64,000 nt of DNA from Kuschelorhynchus macadamiae (GCA_030620095.1 JAUTXW010000560.1:154009-218008), one strand, 5' to 3'. Positions 36,101 to 49,293 are shown, counted from the stretch's first letter. Notes: a model not told the origin generated them from the sequence alone. Program-made: numbers and translations.

Positions 36101-37059
36101 AAAAAAAAATGGCTTTTATTATCATATTTTTGTTTCAAAATTAAACTAAAATTGGGTAGTTTTATTTCGCTTATTTTTACTATAATATTACCAAAATATG
36201 CCACATTTTCAAATTTACGTTTATAACCTATAAAACTATACTTAACCAAACTGAAGATATATTTAGAAAAACGGAATATAAATTATTTACCATAGAAAAT
36301 GTCTAATAAAAAGATTAAATATTCTACCAAATATCATAGAAAAACGCCGTCTTGGGGTAATCGTCGTTTAATTTTGTTACGTTGGCTCCTGGGTCTTAAA
36401 TTAGCCATTTTTTAATGAGTACTAAAGGCAAACCAAGTAGGCATTTTTATTGGCATATTTTTAGTAAATGTTGCTACATTTTGGCTACATTTGAAAATTA
36501 TTGCCATTTGATAAATATTTGCTTACAAAGTGGCCAATTTCAAGGAATATTTGCTTAAAAAATAGCCCAAAGTTTTTTATAATCCGCCATGATTGAAATT
36601 AAAATTAAACTAATTTCCTAGCAGCCATTACTTTAAACCACTTTAAACAAACATATTCTTTCTACTTATAATTATGTATTTTCATACATGTTTTTTTTAC
36701 GTCATAAACCCTTTAATCAATTCTCTTAGTAACATACATTTCCAAAATAAAAAAAAAAAAAAAAATATTTGCAGAAATCGAAATTTTTAGTTTCAAGAAG
36801 GGGCGTTTTACATGCCTATCTTAGGTTCTTTTAACAGTAAAAGTTCCTTCGCAAGTGTTTATTGTCCCTCCCTACCAGTCGTCAAATCATGATTTGTTAT
36901 CTTTGTATTTCCTCTTGGCTCATAAATTCTTACACTGATTGGCTCTGTCAATACTATTTCTACATAATTTGAAACAATTGATGATTTATTATGTAAATGA
37001 AGAAAAGGCAAAAAATGAGAAATTATTTAGGTAAATTTCGGAAAAAAATGTTACTCAAA

Positions 37060-38070
37060 TTTTGGCTAAAAAACAAGTCACAATTCAGCTAAATTTCAGT
37101 CTTTATACTGTAATAGAACTATTACATCGATCGATAAATTTGACCTTCGCTAAAATAAAACATTGTCCCGACCGAAAAAGAATAACAATAAAAACCTTTA
37201 AAAATTATTTGCCGGGATCGGACTTTGAAAGATATTTTCTGGAAAGACACAAATTTCAGTTATCGGAAAGGTTCTGTCAACATTAATCGATCACGAGCTG
37301 CTGTTTCCCGAAACTTAAGTTTATGAGTATTTTGATTATTTAGAAGAATCTCTCAAGGCCTTTCCATCATCAAACATTCTAAATTATGATGAAATGAATC
37401 TGACCGATGAATCGGTAAAGAAAAAGGTCATAGTTAAACGTGGATGCAAATATCCTGAAATAGTTCTTAACCACTGCAAATCAGCAACATCTCTGAAGAT
37501 AGTTGCGACTGCAGATGGCGTAGTATTGCCGGATTACCGCCGTATGTGGTTTACAAATTTACCCATCCGTATAATTCATGGGTTGAGAAAGGACCAAAAG
37601 GAACACGATACAAACGAACACACCATCGGGATGGTTCAATGACATACTTTTCAGACTGGACTGGATACCATTGTCATTCCATTCTTCAGGAGAATTGAGG
37701 GTCCAAAATATTTAATTAGAGATAATTTATCTTCACACCTCTCCATAGAGACTATGTAAGACTGAAGATATTAATTTATTTTTCTTCCAGCAAATTCCAC
37801 TTACTTAAGTCAGCCACTAGAGCTCTTTCAGGCCAATGAAAGGTTGCTGGAGAAAAATTCTGGAAACCTGGAAACCTAAAGAAGGTCGAAAAGAAGCCAC
37901 AGTCCCAAAATCAGTGTTTCCCATTCCACCTTGAAAAAGCTCACGGAACAAATTGAGATCAATTCGGAATATTAAAGCTAGATTTTGTACTTGTAGCATC
38001 GTATCCCTGGACAGAGGAGCTGTCTTAAAAAAAATCCAGGTCCTTAAAAAACTGGCAGTTTGATTAGATC
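37060..38070 (+). pseudogene. Pogo/Tigger-like DDE_1 transposase remnant
   Basis: The order of motifs follows the DDE_1 (pogo/CENP-B-type) catalytic domain. RHKFQLSERFCQH is at about 37245-37280. NILNYDEMNLTDESVKKKVI (about 37373-37430) has the first Asp in N-Y-D-E-x-N-L-T. RGCKYPEIVLNHCKSATSLK and VATADGVVLPDY follow at about 37436-37530, then SQPLE (about 37812) and a GRKEATVPKSVFPIP segment (about 37885-37925). Frameshifts separate the open pieces (37062-37286, 37394-37642 and beyond). The element is dead. Confidence 0.7.
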
Positions 38071-38164
38071 AAGAAGTCGTGACTAAATCATTTGTCAACT
38101 TGTTAAAAGGTCTGCATGAATCTGAAAATTCAAACCGAAAAAACAAAGGAACTTCTAAGTCATT

Positions 38165-38366
38165 CTACATTTGTTTTGAAAGTTTGTCTTGTAAGTTCAT
38201 CCGGTTCAAGTCAACGAAGGTAAATAACGGGCACTGTTTTGTAGATCCAGACCTTCCCGATATTCCATCAGAAGAGGTATATACAAATTTGCCATTAACT
38301 ATTTTTACAGGGTTTAATTGGTAACTACTGTGCCCCCAGCCTAAAAAGTCACGAGTCGCCACTGAT
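38165..38366 (-). other. Possible hAT/ZMYM-type element end
   Basis: The minus strand begins CAGTGGCGACTCGTGACTTT, a pattern similar to the CAGTGGCGGCTC end at 31130. It resembles the terminal sequence of hAT-type elements. A transposase was not seen next to it. It overlaps the tail of the pogo-like remnant, so limits are uncertain. Confidence 0.3.
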
Positions 38367-38703
38367 ACCTGCCTAAACTAGGCTGTACACCAATTTGTTC
38401 ATATTTTTTTAAATTTATTGTTTGTGCGCAGATTAATATTTTAAAAGAATTATAAGCTTTATTGTGTGTGCAAATTATTTTTTTAGAATATAAATTTTTA
38501 TTTGTTTTTTTTAGAAAAATTAGATTAAAATGTTATTTTTGCAATAAATTCGTGTGTTTTCTTTGCTTTGCAGAAAAATATATAAAGACCTAACGTTTTT
38601 AAAAACATAGTTGGTGTCTCTAATTGGCTCCATACTGTTTAAGTCCTCTAACCTTACAAATAAAATAACTGTCTATGATAGCCCCACCGCCGGGTAAAGA
38701 AAA

Positions 38704-38710
<7 letters not shown>

Positions 38711-38779
<69 letters not shown>
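38711..38779. repeat. (AT)n microsatellite preceded by A-run
   Basis: About 68 bp of AT dinucleotide directly after a 14-base A-run; it could be the tail of an adjacent retro-insertion. Confidence 0.9.
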
Positions 38780-39147
38780 CATAGAAGCAGTTAAAAAATA
38801 AAAGAAAAACATACTAGATGACACATCTATCTACTATCCCATGTTTTATAACAAAATAAACTAACAATCCTTTGTAGTTTTTAAGATATACTGAATGAAA
38901 ACTAAAAAGGTGTCTCTAATAGCCCCGGTTTACCGGGTAATGAAATTTAAATAAAAAATCTAAGAAATATGAGAGTTATATTATTTTGCATGTGGTTTGT
39001 ATGCAGTTAAGTTTGTGACAAGATTACTTAACATATTTTTTAAATAAAATATAATATTTATTTAAAATATGTTGGAATCATCTAATTAGAGCGATTTAAA
39101 CTATTACTTTTTACCAAACACCCCCTAAAAAAACCAACTATAAGAGA

Positions 39148-39350
39148 ATTTTCTTATTATTCGTAAACAAGCACCGACTACCGTGTACCCGATCACTGAT
39201 TAAAGCCAAGCATCGATTCCTGTAATATAGTCTGTCTATTTACAAATTTTCTTACTCTCCAACAAAACAACCATCGACTACTTAGTACTCGAGCACTGAT
39301 TAAATCCAGAATCCAGGCACCGATTCCTATAATATAGTCGGTCTTCCACC
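39148..39350. repeat. Two tandem copies of a ~97-bp unit
   Basis: Each unit contains TTTTCTTA, a CGACTAC segment, GCACTGATTAAA or ATCACTGATTAAA, and CGATTCCT(G/A)TAATATAGTC. Units start at about 39148 and 39245. Confidence 0.65.
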
Positions 39351-39381
39351 CAGATTTATCTATACGACATAAGAGTACAAT

Positions 39382-41167
39382 GCGGCGCACAGTGGGGCCA
39401 AACCACTATTTTTGGGAAAAACCTCTTATCGTACGAATTATGAACGTTTGAGGGTACTTTTAAATCACATCTATTGTAGTTTCTTGTGTAGAATCGAATG
39501 CTGTCGTCGATTTGACGATTAGAGTGCATGGATATGAAATAGAGCAAAACAACTTGTAGTTATACTAGATGAGTTAATAAGCAATCTTTTTTAACAACAA
39601 TTTCAACCTATTAGATAATGTGAGTAATTGTTATAGGAAGTTTGACACCGATTCTAATTTTACCATATAAAGATCACGTATCTAAAATGGTAATTTTGAG
39701 TAGAAACCTCAAAAATACGGTTCTTCGCCTCCAATTGTTAATTTTAAACCTTATGTGCACCAAAAATTGAAAAAGTCAACTCGGCCTTCCGTCTTACACA
39801 ATATACTGACATTTTGGCATTTATTAGAGTTAGATATCAGTTAGAATGATACCTATATAAAAAAATATATACAGTGTGTTTAAAAAGCCCGGGACCCCCC
39901 AAATATTTCGTAAACGTGACGTTTCATTAAAAGGTGTCTTATATATAAAGTTTATAGGTCTCCCCCTGGTGTATATTAAAAAGGTTGTTTTGAATATACA
40001 GGGTGCACTACAACTACGGTATAGAGGCAAAAGTTACATTTTTTAAATGGAACAGTTTACTTTTTGATTCATTTTCGGATTCTACTTTTTATTGTAGTCA
40101 AACTTTATGTAGAAGTTGCTATACCTAAATCTGCTATTTTAAAAGATACACCAATTTAAAAAATATTGTATTAACCTTTACTACTATTCACCTTTATTTC
40201 ACCTTAAAAAAACACCAATATTCTGATGCTGGTATTTCTTGACGTTGACAATATCTCGATTATTGCGAGGTAAAGTTTATTGAACTTAATTGTTGAAATT
40301 GACAATCACCATAAATACCATCGCCAAAATGTTGGTGCTTTGTTTTATGTGGTATGAAGGTAAAAAAGGTAAATTATGGTAATGATTGTTTACACCTAAT
40401 AATATTCGAGACTCTTTAAATAGATGTATCTTTTAATCGAGTGGGTTCAGCTATAGCACTTGCTACCTAAAGTTTGGCTACAATGTAATGTAGAATTTGA
40501 AAATGGATCAAAATGTAAGCTGTTCCAGTGCACCCTGCATATTTAGAACAATTTTTTTAATATACACCAGAGGGAGATCTATAAACGACATATCGGGGGG
40601 GTCCGGGACTTTTTGAACACACGTATATTATGTACCCGCATAAAAAGGGTTGAACTTCAACAATCATTTTTGAACGTTTCTAAACGGCGATCAAATTTAC
40701 AGGGTTACTTCTTTGATATGTTCTATATAAGTTAAAAATAGTTGCAGAGTAACAAAACATGACGCAATTATTTTCCAGTCGAATACATATAAGAAAACAT
40801 GAACTATTACTATAATTTTGGTAAACCAATTGCAGAAAGAATTCCAGAAAGATTTTTTTAATCCAAAATTTTTTATAAAATATTTACGTGTTCTTTGAAT
40901 TTAAGAAATAACTCCCGAATTTTTTATAGCACCTGACACAGTGAAAAAAAAATAAAATTTCACCCATAAACAACAATATTTTTAATAAAAATAAGAAAAT
41001 CTAAGTTTCAGTAACTGTTACAATTACTCTAAAATCCATTCAGAATTGAAAGCACTTCGGATATTGAATCAGTAGGTATTAGAGGACTCAAAATACAAAA
41101 TTTTGGATGAAGCGGAAACCACCAACTTTAGGGTTTTTTTCCATATCGGGCCCCATTGTGCGGCGCG
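39382..41167. mobile_element. Candidate TIR element with GCGGCGCACAGTGGGGCC end
   Basis: The left GCGGCGCACAGTGGGGCC (39382-39399) matches the reverse complement of GGGCCCCATTGTGCGGCGC (41148-41166) at about 15 of 18 positions. Poorer similarity continues inward. No transposase frame is seen. The shorter foldback element at 39874-40622 lies inside it. Confidence 0.4.
39874..40622. mobile_element. Foldback MITE, ~750 bp, with ~250-bp arms
   Basis: The left end GTGTGTTTAAAAAGCCCGGG (39874) pairs with the right end around TCCGGGACTTTTTGAACACA (40602-40621). Inside, TATACACCAG(A)GGGAGA pairs with TCTCCCCCTGGTGTATA, and CAGGGTGCACTA with CAGTGCACCCTG. Only short frames are present. It is a non-autonomous DNA element. 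Confidence 0.75.
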
Positions 41168-43977
41168 GTATCGGTGTTGCCTGCCGATTCCGAAAGTAGT
41201 CGGTAGTCGATTCACAATGGAGTAGTCGACTACTATTGATTCTTTAAGGAATCGAATTCTACTCGAGTCCAGTATCCGAGTATTCCCATTACTTCTGTTT
41301 TAATAGATGGCATGATGGGTGCTAAATTTTATTAGAATTATCCTTTTGAAAAATTTTGGAATCACGGAACAGATCACCTCTCGTATAGGTTTTCCCACCA
41401 GGGATGCCAACTGATAGTCGGTTTAAGTAATCCAAACTTCGGAAATTATTATTTTTTAAATTTGAAAAACCAGAATTAATAGTTTGTTTTTTAGAAACGT
41501 GATTCGTACTAAGCAGACTGCCGTAATGTGCTAATAAGAATAGTTGTTCGGTCCTCCCATACCCTCTGGGTCACCTGTGAACTCAGAGAAAGAAGTGTTA
41601 ATATTTTTGTTTAAAATGCTAGAGTTAATGAGGTTATTTCTTCCTATAAGGACGTTATCATGAAATTGTACCCTATGATGGTAAGAAAGCCCAACTTGAA
41701 CGTCAGTTTTAACGGCGTTTTGGTTTTGTTTAATTATTTGCCCCGTAGCTTTATTTCTATTGGTTTCATTCGACATAAGGTCGTTATTGCCAACATTGGT
41801 GCTTTTATTAAAAGTATTATATTCGGTACTACAGCCAGTAGACACTAAAGAATGTGGGCTAAATGATTTATAAATAGAGTTTTCTCTTATGTTTTGGTTC
41901 AATTCTAAAAAACTGTAATTAAAAATTTGACGCTGAGGACAGAGACGTCAGCGGAGCAACACGTTAGGCAATACAAACACATTTTCATCATGTAAAGCCT
42001 CCAAATCGTCCCTACATGAAGTGTTTTTTTCTTTTTTTGAATATTCTTCCTGCGGGAGTAGCTATTTGCTATTTCTATAAGACTATTATGTTCTTATTTT
42101 GGTCTCTGACTCTCGTTTGGTTGGTTACTATTATCAATAATTTCATGCTTATAACTAATGTTACTAAAACTAAAACTAGTTACATTATTTTCATGCTTTA
42201 TGTTTGTCAATGGCACGGGGTTGTTATTTAATAGGACTAACCCCGAATGATTATCCGAAGTCCCGCCACCATTTACCCGGCTGCCCACTGAAATATATAG
42301 AAACGTTATAAAAAAGATAACTCCTTTCAGGAGCTTATCAAGTGATTCTTTTGGTTTATTAAAGGACAACGTATAGACTAATTACTACGTCTGGTCAGCT
42401 GTTTATTTTTAGCAAAAAGTTCACTTTTAACTGGAAAGTAAAGCTTACTTGAAACTACTATCAAAAGAATTGTAGGATAAGGAGCATTGACTGTCAACAA
42501 ATATGGTAAAGAAAATTTTACAAATGGGTTAGCAACAATTAAACTTTGTTTAAACGAATTTAGCAACAATTTAAAAATAAAGTACATATTCCACCACTGA
42601 ATTCCACGCGCCTCAAAAATGTTAGTCGCAAAATGATTAAAGTATGGTTGTTACAAGACACCACAAATACATGCACGTTAAATACCATGCACCAGTAAAA
42701 TAAAAAATAAATTGAAATATTCAATTAGTATCAATAATTGCATGAGTTTCTAATGCATTTACTCCAGACCAGCCTCTACTGTTAAGAGAGCTCGTAAGTT
42801 TCAGTAGCTGTGAGAGTCAAATAGTCTGATAGGATTGTTTAAAAGCGTATTTTCGAAGCTACACCTTAAGGTCTATCTTAAATTTATCCCTATATATCAT
42901 ACATATACCTAACCTAATATGGAAAAACAAAATTTCGGATCAAATAGGTAAGCACAAATATGAGTAAAAACCGAGACTAATAAGCCGCTTGAATTGCAAA
43001 AGACAGACTAAGTGGCACATACCTTGAGTTTTTTTCCTCGCGATAATTTAAAGTACCAAACAATCTTATGTTCTTCTGGTTATCCCAGCAAACTGTGCGC
43101 ATACATGGTTATTATGAAGCACAACAATTTGGAGAGCCCACGGGCGAAAACATTTCTTTAGAGCTAAGTCATAGTTTAATATCAGCGTGCATTTTCGGTG
43201 GCTGCTATGCAAAATTTCAGGTAGAAGCCCCGGCGTACATCTCCCGTGCAAGAAAAATTCCTTATCGATGGCTTTCGATCGATACGTTTTAACTTGACCA
43301 CTTCGTTGAAGCTTTGTAAACTTTTCCCGGAACCCTCCTACAACGCACGTTTGGACCAATCAGAGCAAAGTCGAATTTTCGGGGATCTCCGAATTTGGTC
43401 AGTCTTAATCTTAGACATATAGAAGCAGCAAAAAAAATTGGAGTTCCCGGAAAATTGGTTTTAATTTTTTTTCGTTTTCTCGGTGAAAAATGAAATTTGA
43501 TCAAAATTAGCTTTTTCGTTGAGAATTTAAAAAAAAATTTTATTCTAGATAAAAGAAATTATTTATTTTTTTCTATCTTTTGATGCCAGAACGAGAGGGC
43601 TAAATTCAGTGACGGGTCGTACTCTAAAATTTGGGGTCGGCCGAGGCTCAAGGGCGGATTTACGGCGAGAGGAACAATAAGTTAATTACCCCCCCCCCCC
43701 TCCCCCCAGACCGGTCAAACATCAGGTGTAATTTACATATTGTTACGTGAAAATTACGATTAAAAACTTGGCTAGGAAACACTATAGCAAGAGCGACCTG
43801 TTGGAGTGAGTCTCTTGCATATCCATAGATAGAGTATTGATGTAAATATATACAATGTAATTACCAAATTTGCTGCAAGAAAAAATTGGACATTATTCTA
43901 TAACTGTTTATTAGAGGCTGTTTTTTTTTTTCACATATGCCACAACAAGTATGACAAAAATATAGGTAGAGTTGAAT
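41168..43977. other. Intergenic DNA with small unassigned frames
   Basis: No domain was recognised. Two minus-strand frames at 42369-42094 and 41902-41531 are described separately. 43680-43705 is a C-run. Other short frames (42378-42587, 43066-43504) overlap each other on both strands. Confidence 0.4.
41531..42369 (-). CDS. Hypothetical secreted, Asn/Ser-rich protein, two possible exons
   Basis: The first open piece (42369-42094) starts MSFNKPKESLDKLLKG and is followed by a hydrophobic stretch VIFFITFLYISVGS, like a signal peptide. The next part is Asn-rich. The second open piece (41902-41531, 123 codons) is also Asn/Ser-rich and ends at TAG. A polypyrimidine/CAG acceptor-like site lies just before it, but no convincing donor is visible after the first piece. 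I do not recognise the family. It could equally be non-coding or a transposon ORF. Confidence 0.25.
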
Positions 43978-46200
43978 GCGGTCTTATCGTGCGGGTCCAA
44001 AGGTCACCAACATTATGAATCAAATCAGAAAATACAGTGAATACCAAAATGTTGTGTGATTCTTTTATCGAGCTATTAAATCTCGATGGGCTATTTACAA
44101 ATATACAGGGAGAAATAAAATAGTTTTTTTTATTATTATTAAGATAGCCACTTAATATTATTTTATATATTTAATGCCGAGGGACTAAATAAGCAAATTC
44201 GCTAAATATGTATTTGGTTAAAAAAATTTGGTTGGCAAAAACAAAAATATACAAAATGGCAAGCTCATTAATAAAGTTGGAAGGCGGTTCGAATCAGTGG
44301 AACAATCAGGATATGTTCTGTTTATACAGCCACTTAATGAAACTGAGATTTTTTAAAATTTTTTAATAAAATTACAATGTACTAAAAAAGTCAGCAAAAA
44401 AATGGTGTCAAATCTAATAAAAAAATTTTTAAATCAAAATTCACTGGCTAATATCCAGGAGCCAGTGGCAAAAGCACTGAGAAGCGGTATAAGGAATGTA
44501 CAGAAACTTGTGCATGAAAAAAAAATATAATTTACTTCCGAAGAAGATTAAGAAATGTACACGAAAAAATCCACAGGCAAAATAATTAAGTTACAATGCA
44601 AAAATGGATATTCATACTGCAATTTATGATTTATACACGTCAAAGAGTAATATAATTCTTCAGAAACTTTTTAATATTATAGACTAAAAAATATCATCAT
44701 CACTTAAAGAGTCCCCATCTTCTGAGTCGTCCTCAAATAGCGCTATAATCATTGATGCAATTTGGACATCTAGAACTCGTTCTCGATTCCACCAATCCCA
44801 TATTAATTTCTCCGTATGTTCCACAGATTTCTTCCAGTACTCCGGCGTAATATAATTTAATGAATCTTGCCAAACAATTTGCACTTCATCTGATGTAAGA
44901 CCATCGTTCACATGTTTTTCGTAATATGATTTTGCCCCAGCCCATATTTTATTGCGTTAAACTGGCAATGCTATGGCGTAAAACTTCATGTCCATTTTCC
45001 CGTAATATTTCATCTACGGCATATATTGTTGGTTTTTTAATAGATTTTGCCATTAAAAGAAGTTCTAGTTTCAGCATATTGGGTAAAGGATTTTGTTTTT
45101 GTTTTATTAGCCAGTCATAAATATCACTTTTCTTCCAGGATGAAGTAGGTTTTTTATTTAAGATTCTTGAATGATAAGATGCATTGTCCAGAATGATTAA
45201 AGATGGAGCATCTAAATTTGGAATTAGTTGTTCTTTTAACCACTTTTCAAACAGTTCACAGTTCATATTATCATGGTAGTCCATACTTTTGGATGTTGAA
45301 GAAAACAGTAAACTTGCACCTGGGAGAAATCCTGTTGAAGAACATGCATGCAAAATGATGAAACGTTTTCCCGTCTCATATCCCTTTTTTCTTTTGACAC
45401 ATTTTACAGACTCGTCCTGCCAAGATTTCGAACCACCTCAATTAGAAAATATCCAAGTCTTGTCTAAAAATACCACTTTTTTAAATTTTGAATTAACATT
45501 TTCCGTGTATTTCTTTAAAAACTCGATACGCTGACTTGCTATATGTGGCAACTCGCATAAAAATCTTCCATTACAGTCCTTTTTATATCTAAAACCCAAC
45601 ATTTTTATTAATTTTGACAACGATTTTAGTCCAATTTCCAATATGCCTCGATTTTTTAAAGCTTCTTTTAAAACTTGAAGGGTTATATTAGTTTTTGATG
45701 TGTATAAATCGTAAATTGCATTACGAACATGCATTTTTACATTGTTATTTAAGTCTTGTGTCTTCGGCTTTTTTCGTGTACATTTCTTCGGTAGTAAATT
45801 GTGCTTTTTTTATGCACAATTTTCTGCACAGTCCTTATACCGATTCTCAGAGCTTTTGCTACTGTCTCCTGGATATTGGCCGGTGAATTTTCATTTTCGT
45901 AATATTTTATTAGATTTAATACCATTTTTTTCGCTTGTGGACGCAAAAGACCCGAAAATTGTTTTCTATTACTCATTTTGTCACTGACTTGTCAATCTGA
46001 CTTTGAAGTGACATCGCTCAAAGATTTTTGCAACTGTTGGTATTTATATGTTTATCCTCTTTTTTCATACGAAAATATGATAGGTCTATCTAATTCATCT
46101 TCCGGATTCTATGTGGAGGATATGATTACACGTAATAAAAGAAAAACAAACTTAAAAAGTTTGTCATTGATAAATCGTATGACCCGCACGATAACACTGC
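43978..46200 (-). mobile_element. IS630/Tc1-like DNA transposon, 2.2 kb
   Basis: The ends are inverted: GCGGTCTTATCGTGCGGGTC (43978-43997) and GACCCGCACGATAACACTGC (46181-46200) match at 18 of 20 positions. A broken transposase on the minus strand fills the right two thirds. A TA target duplication is not evident at these exact limits, so the true ends may lie a few bases further out. Confidence 0.75.
44684..45976 (-). pseudogene. IS630/Tc1-like transposase, frameshifted
   Basis: Reading the minus strand: 45976-45749 is the N-terminal HTH (VAKALRIGIRTVQKIVHKKS). 45734-45438 continues with ALKNRGILEIGLKSLSKLIK and the first catalytic Asp in VVFLDKTWIFSN. 45353-44949 has the second in LIILDNASYHS. 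44911-44684 is the acidic C-terminus after WAGAKSYYEKHV-like sequence (YWKKSVEHTEKLIWDWWNRE). The pieces are offset by small frameshifts, and the third acidic position (expected in an N-x-I-E block near 44945) reads as Lys. The enzyme would cut and paste the element in which it lies; this copy is inactive. Confidence 0.75.
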
Positions 46201-47014
46201 TTTTGACTATATTTAAGTTGTTCTCATACTATTTATAATACAATATATTAACAAACTTTTTTTTTAAATTAACCACCCCTCCAAAAAGGTTTCCTAAAAT
46301 CGCCCTTGAGACCCATGTGGTGTTAATTGCTGCCGCGTCCAAATATGGTCAAATACTAGTGTTATTATTTTTTGTTTATTTCTTCAATGATAATTAGATA
46401 GGCACCAAGCTATATATAGCAGATCTAGGCTAAAGTATAAATTTAATAAACAAGAAAAAAATGTTAGTAAAACGGTCTAGTCAGTCAATTTAAAAAGCTA
46501 CATATACAATCAAAAAAGAATATTATCCAGCAAGAACCACGATGCGGCCGGCCGACTTATAAAACAAATTGCAAATTATGTTTTAAAATGTTCACTCACA
46601 TTTCGTCATCACATTTAAACATGTAACATGGAAGTGGAGTGAAAATTACTAATATAATATATTAACCATCATTAGTCATGACTAATGTAAAGAACTAAAA
46701 AATTAATTTAAAAATAAGTAGTATCATTTTATAATAATTACCATTAATACCTGAAAAATGTTAGTATTCAATTGGCAAAAATTCCGGGGATACGGCCACA
46801 TTGAGCCGGGCCGGTGTTGGGTCATATAAGATGATGGAATCGGCTGGCCGAGGCACAGTTTATAATACATTTATTAGAATATCTGTGGAGGGCGGCCCAC
46901 GGACTGCTGTTGATAGCGTTATTTGTATGTTAGTCAAGTCAACCTATTTTGCTATGTGCCCAGGAAATAATAAACTACATTTTGGTTTTGTGCGTGTTCA
47001 GTATGTTTGCAAAA
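46201..47014. other. Intergenic DNA between two transposons
   Basis: No gene recognised. The 120-codon frame at 46801-47163 runs across the left end of the next transposon and has no domain features. Confidence 0.4.
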
Positions 47015-47017
47015 TTA

Positions 47018-49293
47018 CACTGGCCGACAAGATTTTTCTAACACAGGCCAGCTCATTATTTTCACAATGGAAATACCCTCCCAATAATAAAAAAAATATC
47101 CGGAAAGCCCTAATACCTACCATTTTTAATAGTCTAATTAGAACCTTTTATATTGGCAGGTAAACAATTTTATTGTGAGGCTACTAAAATGGGTCCATTT
47201 TACAACGGAAAAATTACCTAGACTGGGTTGTCCATTAGACATAAAATAAACGCTAAACATCACTCTTCTGTTGAGTTTCAAATTGAGTGGTTCTCTGTGT
47301 ATCGATAAGCAAGTGTATGTGAAGACAAGAATGTCGAGTCAAACGCACCGAAGTTGCAAAATTTCTCCTGACAAATTTTATTATATTTGTGGAGAATTTC
47401 TGGTGAAATCATAAGCCAGGCCATTTTCCGAAAATGTCAAAAAAGCCTACTTTAAATATTTTGGTGTGGTAATTGGGGATCGAGATAAGAGGTGGGCTCC
47501 CCATCTGTGCTCTGTTAGTTGTAGTGTATCAATGGTACAGTAGATGAAGGCAAAAAGAAAAAGTATGCCTTTTGCAGTTCCAATGGTATGGCGAGAACCC
47601 ACCAATCATTCTGACGATTGTTATTTTTGCCTGACAAAGACTGAAGGTTATTCCAAAAAGGGAAAGCACAATAAAGAAAATCCAAATTTGCAATCTGCCA
47701 TACGATCTTTTCCTCATAATGCAAATTTGCCAGTGCGGATTGCGCCTTTAAATTGGCAAGCTATTTATTTGGGAGATAATAGAGATAACGCATCATCAGG
47801 CAGCTCAGAAGAACAATGCACCGATCCCACTTTTACCAATAGGTCCCAGTTCCGGCGAGCCACATTTAATTGTTCAAAGTGAATTAAATGATTTAGTACG
47901 TGATTTGGTGTTGTCCAAGCAACAGTCAGAACTTCTGGGTTCCCGTCTTAAGGAATCGAACCTATAGGCCAAAGAAACAAAAATTACCAATTTCAGAAAA
48001 AGAAATGCCGTGTTTTCTGAATTCTACAGTATGGACAATTCATTGTGCGCGTGTACTGATATAGACAATTTAATGCAGGAACTTGATATTGAACCTTCTC
48101 CCCGTGAGTGGAGCTTATTCATAGACTCATCTAAATATAGCTTAAAAGATGTGTTATTGCATAATGGAAATTCAAAACCCTCTATACCATTTGCCCATTC
48201 AGTTGCAATGAAAGAAAATTATGAAAATATGCGCACGATTTTGGATAAAATAAACTACAATAGGTATAAATGGCAGATATGTGGGGACTTAAAAGTTATA
48301 GCGATTTTAGTGAGACTTCAGGGGAGATTTACAAAATATTGCTGTTTTCTTTGTTAATGGGACAGTCATGCAATAAATCAGCATTATGTAACAAAACTTA
48401 GGCCAGAAAGAAGCGAATTTCAACCGGGATCTCAAAATGTTAAATTTATACCTCTTGTTGATCCCAAAAATGTCCTTTTGCCTCCTCTTCACATTAAACT
48501 TGAGCTTGAACTTTGTGAAGGCTTTGAATAAAGATGGTGATGGATTTAAATACCTAAGAGAAGTCTTTCCCTAGTTAAGTGATGCCAAATTAAAAGAAGG
48601 CATTTTTATTGGGCCACAAATCAGAAAATTGCTGGACGATGTCAATTTTACGGAAAAGCTTACCAGGCAGGAACTCAGAGCATAGAATTCATTTGTTAAT
48701 GTAGTAAGAGGATTTTTAGGCAACAATATGGATGAAAATTATGAACAATTAATTAATGAACTCTTAGATGCCTATAAAGCGCTTGGTGCCAGAATGTCAT
48801 CGACTTCACTTCCTCCATTCTCATCTGTCATTTTTTCCTAAAAATTTGGGAGCTGTTAGTGAAAAGCAGGGTGAAAGGTTTCAGCAAGATATCAGAACAA
48901 TGGAAATTCGGTACCAAGGACGATGAGATCCAGCCATGACGGGTGACTACTGTTGGTTTTTGAAGGGAGAAGACTCATAAACGGAAAAAATAAAGTTTAA
49001 TTAGTGTTTTAAGTAAATATTTTTCTCGTTTGCTTTTCTCTTAGATGTATGGTATGTTTAATAGGCGAAAACTGTAAACATAGTCAATAAACAGTGTTAA
49101 GAATTTTCTGAAATCATTTTTTCTATAGATATTAAGTATCGTAACATTCGATATGGTTCTACGACTCTAACAAGAAAACCTTACGTGCTACAACTTTCTA
49201 TTTGTCATTTTCGTATTTTGATAGGTCCATTCTATTAGATTATGCTATTGTGATTTGTGTTACAAGAAAAAAAAAATTTTTTGTCGGCCAGTG
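47018..49293. mobile_element. CACTG-ended DNA transposon (EnSpm/CACTA-like ends), 2.28 kb
   Basis: The left end CACTGGCCGACAAGA (47018) is matched by the reverse complement at the right end (TTTGTCGGCCAGTG, 49280-49293). TAACACA follows in both subterminal regions (about 47039 and 49254-49260). TTA flanks both sides (47015-47017 and 49294-49296), a 3-bp target duplication. CACT[A/G] ends with 2-3-bp duplications are characteristic of EnSpm/CACTA transposons. The interior is largely occupied by one decayed gene on the + strand. Confidence 0.75.
47331..48980 (+). pseudogene. Uncharacterised multicopy arthropod gene, candidate transposase of the CACTG element
   Basis: The start codon region is intact (MSSQTHRSCKISPDKFYYIC). 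Downstream pieces are in several frames. One is SMPFAVPMVWREPTNHSDDC then YFCLTKTEGYS (47553-47650). Another is PREWSLFIDSSKYSLKDVLL then HNGNSKPSIPFAHSV (48091-48210). Others are WQICGDLKVIAILVRLQG.TKYCCFLC (48270-48355), HIKLELELCEGF (about 48490), the NLGAVSEKQGERFQQDIRTM region (48845-48905) and GDYCWFLKGED (48941-48975). This motif series belongs to a widespread repeated gene family of arthropods with no assigned function that I know of. The cysteine pairs suggest zinc binding; the D of DSSK and GDLKV could be RNase-H-fold acidic residues, which is inference. Interruptions include stops after YICGEFLVKS and before YRPKKQKLP. Confidence 0.6.

Noticed and set aside
46801..47163. 120-codon plus-strand ORF
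   Set aside because: Crosses the left end of the CACTG transposon and shows no domain or coding signature.
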